17,742 nt of DNA. Origin: Promethearchaeota archaeon (GTDB taxonomy: Archaea > Asgardarchaeota > Lokiarchaeia > Sigynarchaeales > SOKP01). A program made the position numbers and the translations under genes. This document shows positions 14,671 through 17,742 of the stretch, piece after piece. The notes below the pieces were generated by a model, which ran no database searches, was not told the DNA's origin, and was given only the letters and a program-made list of their open reading frames with translations. Each line of letters opens with the position of its first letter. Position 1 is the first letter of the stretch. Location of the stretch: positions 1 through 17,742 of the forward strand of contig WJKD01000149.1 in NCBI GenBank assembly GCA_014729315.1, read 5' to 3'.

Positions 14671-14772
14671 TTATTCAGATTTTTTCTGCTCCTTATGGTT
14701 TCTTAAATTATTTAAAAGAATTAAAAAGATCAATAGTCCAATTTTTACTAACACAATTATTGTTGATCTCAT
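14671..14772 (-). CDS. micro-ORF: 33-residue single-pass membrane peptide heading the ABC operon
   Basis: An ATG at 14772 opens a 33-codon frame that stops 3 nt before the first ABC ATPase. The product begins M-R-S-T, runs through a hydrophobic stretch of about 20 residues (I-I-V-L-V-K-I-G-L-L-I-F-L-I-L-L), and ends with a polar, mostly basic tail (N-N-L-R-N-H-K-E-Q-K-K-S-E). This is the make-up of a small single-pass membrane protein. No ribosome site precedes it, but a TATA-like A-T-A-T-A-T-T-A-A-A-A-A-T-A-A lies some 20-28 bp ahead (about 14786-14800), as expected for a leaderless archaeal message. An A-G-G-A-G near its end may help load ribosomes for the ATPase. The frame is short and could be chance in AT-rich DNA, but position, composition and promoter spacing agree. 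Possible roles are a regulatory subunit of the exporter or a coupling leader. Confidence 0.5.
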   Translation of the reverse strand: MRSTIIVLVKIGLLIFLILLNNLRNHKEQKKSE

Positions 14773-14916
14773 GAAACCGTGGTATTTATTTTTAATATAT
14801 TAGGAGCAATTTTATATGGTATCTTTTCTGAATTAAACCAATTAGTAAGCTTGAATTATTTCAAAAAATTTGATTAAATTTGAGCAATTCATATAAATAA
14901 TTATTTTGAATATATA
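14773..14916. promoter_or_regulatory. divergent promoter region between ABC operon and membrane glycosyltransferase-like gene
   Basis: 144 bp of AT-rich sequence. The minus-strand TATA-like tract (about 14786-14800) fits the ABC operon. On the plus strand, C-A-T-A-T-A-A-A-T-A (14890-14899) lies 18-27 bp before the ATG at 14917, so that transcript is probably leaderless or nearly so. An octamer, G-A-G-C-A-A-T-T, occurs twice on the plus strand (14804-14811 and 14882-14889), each time directly before a TATA-like stretch, and may be a shared promoter element. Confidence 0.4.
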
Positions 14917-16044
14917 ATGAAGAAATTCAGCATTTTAGAGGAATACGCATCTAGAATCAAGAATTTACTGATTAATAATCCGAGTTTTTATGTAAAAATT
15001 TTTATTTATGGATATTTAGCATTTATTATTACTACTTTAGTTCCAATTTATCCTTATTTTGTAATTAACGGTGGAGTATGGTACGACTGGAGTAATTCAA
15101 CTACAACCAACGACGATATAGAACACTATATCTACATGGCATATGGGAGATACCACAAAGCAATAGCGCCCTTCAAATATCGCGTTTTAATTCCGTTTTT
15201 ATGGGGATTACTTCTACCGCTTGTTGGATTGAATACATCAATTTTATTTTGGAATTTCATTTTCTTATTAGGTTCAAGTTTACTAATGGACAGGTACCTA
15301 AGTTCTTTAAATTTCTCACGCTTTTACAAGTTAATAGGCGTTTTACTTATGAACGTGTCTTTTCCTATACTCCAGGTAGCCTATACGCCGAATCTTGACA
15401 TTGCGTTCCTTTTTTTTGTTTTGCTATTTATGATCGGTAGCGTTGAGCAAAAGCCATTGTTAGTAGGTATATCCGCGATATTGGGAGTGTTAACAAAAGA
15501 AACAATCCTCTTAGTCTTTCCAATTTACCTAATCTATAATTATAAAGATTGTAAAGACTTTTTCATAAGAATTTTTAAAAGTAAGCTTATATCCGATAAA
15601 AAAATCCTGATTTCTTTGTTTTTAATGTTTCTTGCGTTTATTGAATTTTTATGGATTAGACAATTTTCATTCAACGTAAATTACGGTTATCGAATTGAAT
15701 ATCTTGAATTTCCAGATAAATATTATACTAGATGGTTAAGTTTAGACGGATCCATATTTCTCTTGAGAATGATATTTTTTACTTTTACCATTTTATGGAT
15801 TGCGCCACTAGGCTACTTAATTCATAAATGGAAAAGAGATAAATGGTTACCACTGCTGATTTATAGCATTTTTGGTTTGTTTATAATAACCTTAATATCG
15901 GGTCGCATTCCTCGAGTTGGGTTTTTTTTTATCGTCGTTATCTTACCTTTGTTTTTACAATTTTTAAGGGATTTTGAAAAAGGTAATTCCAATAAAAGTC
16001 TGGGAATAAATCTTCAAGGGAGAGACAAAAACCCTAAATTTTAA
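14917..16044 (+). CDS. polytopic membrane protein, GT-C glycosyltransferase-like
   Basis: A 375-residue protein with about nine hydrophobic segments spread from residue 27 to 350 and short polar ends. The layout resembles GT-C (dolichol/polyprenyl-phosphate-sugar using) glycosyltransferases. The first extracytoplasmic loop carries paired acids (N-D-D-I-E-H, 65-70), followed by F-K-Y-R-V-L-I-P (86-93). Another acid lies at the start of a segment (P-N-L-D-I-A-F-L-F, Asp161), and L-T-K-E-T (192-196) and G-R-I-P-R (329-333) sit close to later segments. Such acid and R/K-E placements recur in GT-C membrane enzymes, but I cannot assign a named family, and a transporter or flippase is possible. The C-terminal 25 residues are polar and rich in N and K. 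ATG at 14917 has no clear ribosome site. It stands alone on its transcript or may lead into the RNase H-like gene 242 bp further on. Confidence 0.75.
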   Translation: MKKFSILEEYASRIKNLLINNPSFYVKIFIYGYLAFIITTLVPIYPYFVINGGVWYDWSNSTTTNDDIEHYIYMAYGRYHKAIAPFKYRVLIPFLWGLLLPLVGLNTSILFWNFIFLLGSSLLMDRYLSSLNFSRFYKLIGVLLMNVSFPILQVAYTPNLDIAFLFFVLLFMIGSVEQKPLLVGISAILGVLTKETILLVFPIYLIYNYKDCKDFFIRIFKSKLISDKKILISLFLMFLAFIEFLWIRQFSFNVNYGYRIEYLEFPDKYYTRWLSLDGSIFLLRMIFFTFTILWIAPLGYLIHKWKRDKWLPLLIYSIFGLFIITLISGRIPRVGFFFIVVILPLFLQFLRDFEKGNSNKSLGINLQGRDKNPKF

Positions 16045-16238
16045 AAAAATTACAGTCTTTTGAAAATATTTACCAGTCTCTTTAATTTTCCAATATTCCT
16101 CCTAACTTAAACTAATAACATTCTTTTTATTTTCTTTAATTGAATAAGTGCTCGCACAAATAAAAAAAATTTTAAGGAATTAATTTTTCTATTACTTAGT
16201 AACAAATCGAGAAAATCCTTGGATACAATGATTAACGA

Positions 16239-16278
16239 TTTATTATATTGATAATCAAACAAAACACAAATAGGTGAT
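16239..16278 (+). promoter_or_regulatory. TATA-like box and strong ribosome site for the RNase H-like gene
   Basis: T-T-T-A-T-T-A-T-A-T-T at 16239-16249 has TATA-box character and would start transcription near 16270. A-G-G-T-G-A-T at 16272-16278 is an excellent match to the complement of the archaeal 16S rRNA 3' end and lies 8 nt before ATG 16287, which settles the start. The rest of the 242-bp gap behind the membrane protein is AT-rich, with no other recognisable element. Confidence 0.5.
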
Positions 16279-16286
16279 ACGTTAGA

Positions 16287-16847
16287 ATGAAACATAAAAC
16301 ACCGCAAACGATTGAGATCGATGATAGCGGCACTGGCGACCTCGTAGGAGATGCGTTTATTGGTTTTCACGTCAAAGAAACGGGAAAAATCATATTTCGC
16401 TCTGTTCCTGTCGGACTCTATAACGATAAAAACAAGTCCGAAGACAATAAAGGTCCAGAAAAGTATATTCTTAAGATGGTTAAAGACGGACTGAAAGCGT
16501 TAAAATTTAATAAAACTCAAGATAAGATCGAAATATGTCGAGGCAATTGCTTTGATTTAGTTCGAGAATGGTTCGACGTTGAAGGAATTAAACACGAACC
16601 CGCTCTTGTTGAGGGTAAGCTTCAAGACGCTGTAGAAGGCCGTTTAGTGAACCATCTAAGAAAGCTCGGTGTTAAAAACCGAAAACTTTCGAAAGATAGT
16701 GGCGCTACGAGATATTTCGTCCTTTTTAACTGGGTATGTAATAATCTACCCAAGCGAGAGAAATTCGTTAAAACTGGATTTCCGAGCTGGAATAAAAAGT
16801 GGCGCCATATCGCAGTTGAAAGATATCACAAAAATAATGGGAATTAA
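16287..16847 (+). CDS. small protein with RNase H-like pattern, unnamed family
   Basis: The family has no name that I can give, but the sequence looks like a nuclease-type fold. The N-terminus T-I-E-I-D-D-S-G-T-G-D (8-18) followed by A-F-I-G-F-H and then K-I-I-F-R-S-V-P-V has the beta1-turn-beta2-beta3 hairpin pattern of RNase H-like proteins, with Asp12/Asp13 as metal ligands. Later come I-E-I-C-R-G-N-C-F-D (81-90, fourth strand with an acid) and a helix E-G-K-L-Q-D-A-V-E-G-R-L (109-120) preceding L-R-K-L-G-V. This order recalls Holliday-junction resolvase or RuvC-like domains. The C-terminal part contains aromatic/basic residues (F-P-S-W-N-K-K-W-R-H). Length is 186 aa; no membrane segment is present. 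ATG at 16287 is fixed by a strong ribosome site. The vWA gene follows 204 bp downstream on the same strand. Catalytic activity is inferred from the pattern, not shown. Confidence 0.7.
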   Translation: MKHKTPQTIEIDDSGTGDLVGDAFIGFHVKETGKIIFRSVPVGLYNDKNKSEDNKGPEKYILKMVKDGLKALKFNKTQDKIEICRGNCFDLVREWFDVEGIKHEPALVEGKLQDAVEGRLVNHLRKLGVKNRKLSKDSGATRYFVLFNWVCNNLPKREKFVKTGFPSWNKKWRHIAVERYHKNNGN

Positions 16848-16895
16848 TCTATTTCTATATAGTTAAATCTCAATCTCAACCTTTTAATTTAAAAC

Positions 16896-16941
16896 GAACT
16901 CACGCGTATTCCATTACGAATTGAGCTGTGAGTTCTCAATT
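16896..16941 (+). promoter_or_regulatory. two competing inverted repeats upstream of the vWA gene
   Basis: G-A-A-C-T-C-A-C (16896-16903) pairs with G-T-G-A-G-T-T-C (16928-16935). Inside its loop A-A-T-T-G-A-G (16919-16925) can instead pair with C-T-C-A-A-T-T (16935-16941). The stems share base 16935 and interlock, so they exclude each other or form a pseudoknot. They lie 50-95 bp after the RNase H-like gene and about 110 bp before the vWA start. They could act in termination or as a regulatory leader. Confidence 0.3.
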
Positions 16942-17051
16942 AAAAATATTTTTTAAACAAACGCTCAATAAACCAATCTTTTAATACTTATTTTATCACT
17001 AGTCTAATTATTTAAATTAATTCGTAAATTTTAAATAAAAGTGGAGAAATT

Positions 17052-17742
17052 ATGGGTGGTTACGGCAGTAGTTATGATTACAGCACTGATGACGATGTTG
17101 TGAAAAAAAGTGCTAAATCCTATAATATTGATTATAAGCGAGATTATAAAGCTCATAAAATAGAAGAGAGAAAAAAATTACCCCCTCCGCTTGATAAAGT
17201 TCTTCTAACAAAAGCTCATTTTCCGATTGTAATTGCGGTAGATGTTACAGGAAGTATGCGGACTCTTCCTCAGTTGATTTTTGAAAAATTATGTATTCTT
17301 TACAACGAAGCTTTATATTTTCTTCCCGATGAGTTAAAAGCCAGTTTTGAGATTTCTTTCTCGGCGATAGGGGATGCCTATTGCGATCAATATCCTTTAC
17401 AAATTACCGATTTCGGAAAGGGATTCGAATTAGATAAAAACATAAAAAGTTTATATCCTGAGGGTGGTGGTGGAGGACAAGCGAGAGAAACCTACGAGTT
17501 GACCGCATACTATTACGCAAGAAGATGCGAAATGCTTAATACGCTGGATCTCCCTCGCCCGATGTTTATCTTTATCGGAGACGAAGGATTTTATAGCAAA
17601 GTAAATTTAAGCCATATTAAACAATTAGTAGGGGATCCACCTTCAACAGATTTGATAAGTCTCGAAATCTTCGAAGAATTAAAAAGAAAATTTGACGTGT
17701 ATATTTTGCGAGTAGAATATTCCAAGCTGGACGACGAACTAG
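17052..17742 (+). CDS. von Willebrand factor A (vWA) domain protein, cut by right window edge
   Basis: 230 residues are visible; the frame is open to the edge. It begins with a low-complexity Gly/Ser/Tyr/Asp stretch (M-G-G-Y-G-S-S-Y-D-Y-S-T-D-D-D) and a charged linker to about residue 55. A vWA domain follows: strand F-P-I-V-I-A-V then D-V-T-G-S-M (64-69), a MIDAS metal site of the D-x-T-G-S form. Next are A-I-G-D-A (105-109), a glycine run G-G-G-G-G-Q-A-R-E (138-146) that should carry the third MIDAS contact region, and F-I-F-I-G-D-E-G-F (172-180), the fourth strand with the second acid. Cytosolic vWA proteins usually sit in multi-protein assemblies, often with AAA+ ATPases or TerD-like partners; the partner here may lie beyond the edge. 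ATG at 17052 is preceded by G-G-A-G at 5 nt. No signal peptide is present, so it is probably intracellular. Confidence 0.88.
   Translation, partial: MGGYGSSYDYSTDDDVVKKSAKSYNIDYKRDYKAHKIEERKKLPPPLDKVLLTKAHFPIVIAVDVTGSMRTLPQLIFEKLCILYNEALYFLPDELKASFEISFSAIGDAYCDQYPLQITDFGKGFELDKNIKSLYPEGGGGGQARETYELTAYYYARRCEMLNTLDLPRPMFIFIGDEGFYSKVNLSHIKQLVGDPPSTDLISLEIFEELKRKFDVYILRVEYSKLDDEL

Noticed and set aside
16107..16370. 87-codon minus-strand frame overlapping the start of the RNase H-like gene
   Set aside because: It overlaps the well-supported ATG and ribosome site of the plus-strand gene, and its low-complexity F/L/K sequence has no family pattern.

Overview
The window is AT-rich with low-GC coding sequence. 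It carries archaeal-style signals: TATA-like boxes about 20-45 bp ahead of several starts, Shine-Dalgarno sequences of the AGGTGAT/GAGGT type, and T-rich gene ends without classic bacterial terminators. Gene content points to an archaeon, and most likely an Asgard (Lokiarchaeia-like) lineage. The main reason is a Ras/Rab-like small GTPase with a long coiled-coil tail, supported by a LURP-one-like (LOR) protein, an archaeal RNase J-type nuclease and long-coil proteins. This lineage call is inference from gene content; no rRNA or marker gene is present.

Layout. (1) 1-1522: the 3' end of a HAD phosphatase (+) converges on a thiolase (-). (2) 1523-1848: a divergent promoter region. (3) 1849-3487: a two-gene unit, small GTPase plus coiled-coil protein, overlapping by 8 nt. 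(4) 3707-4831: a class V (alanine-glyoxylate/serine-pyruvate type) aminotransferase. (5) 4882-7714, minus strand: a GPH-type sugar/cation symporter followed by a FAD-dependent oxidoreductase. The oxidoreductase's dinucleotide-binding N-terminus is only recovered if translation starts at a non-canonical codon, probably CTG at 6279. (6) 7897-9438 (-): a beta-CASP/RNase J-like nuclease, divergent from (7) 9613-10146 (+), a LOR-domain protein, followed by a poorly supported helical ORF. (8) 10891-14772 (-): a compact ABC export operon with two ATPases and two permeases, apparently led by a 33-residue single-pass membrane peptide. (9) 14917-16044 (+): a polytopic membrane protein resembling GT-C glycosyltransferases. 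(10) 16287 to the end (+): a small protein with an RNase H-like pattern, then a von Willebrand factor A protein cut by the window edge.

How genes work together. The clearest units are the ABC operon (two ATPase/permease pairs with gaps or overlaps of 3-18 nt), the overlapping GTPase/coiled-coil pair (regulator plus probable partner or effector), and the symporter/oxidoreductase pair (uptake plus redox conversion of an unknown substrate). Thiolase and aminotransferase are stand-alone metabolic genes. No rRNA, tRNA, CRISPR array, insertion sequence or integrase was found. The points most worth a second look are the CTG-start flavoprotein, the micro-ORF at the head of the ABC operon, the GTPase/coiled-coil pair, and the unnamed RNase H-like and vWA proteins at the right end.
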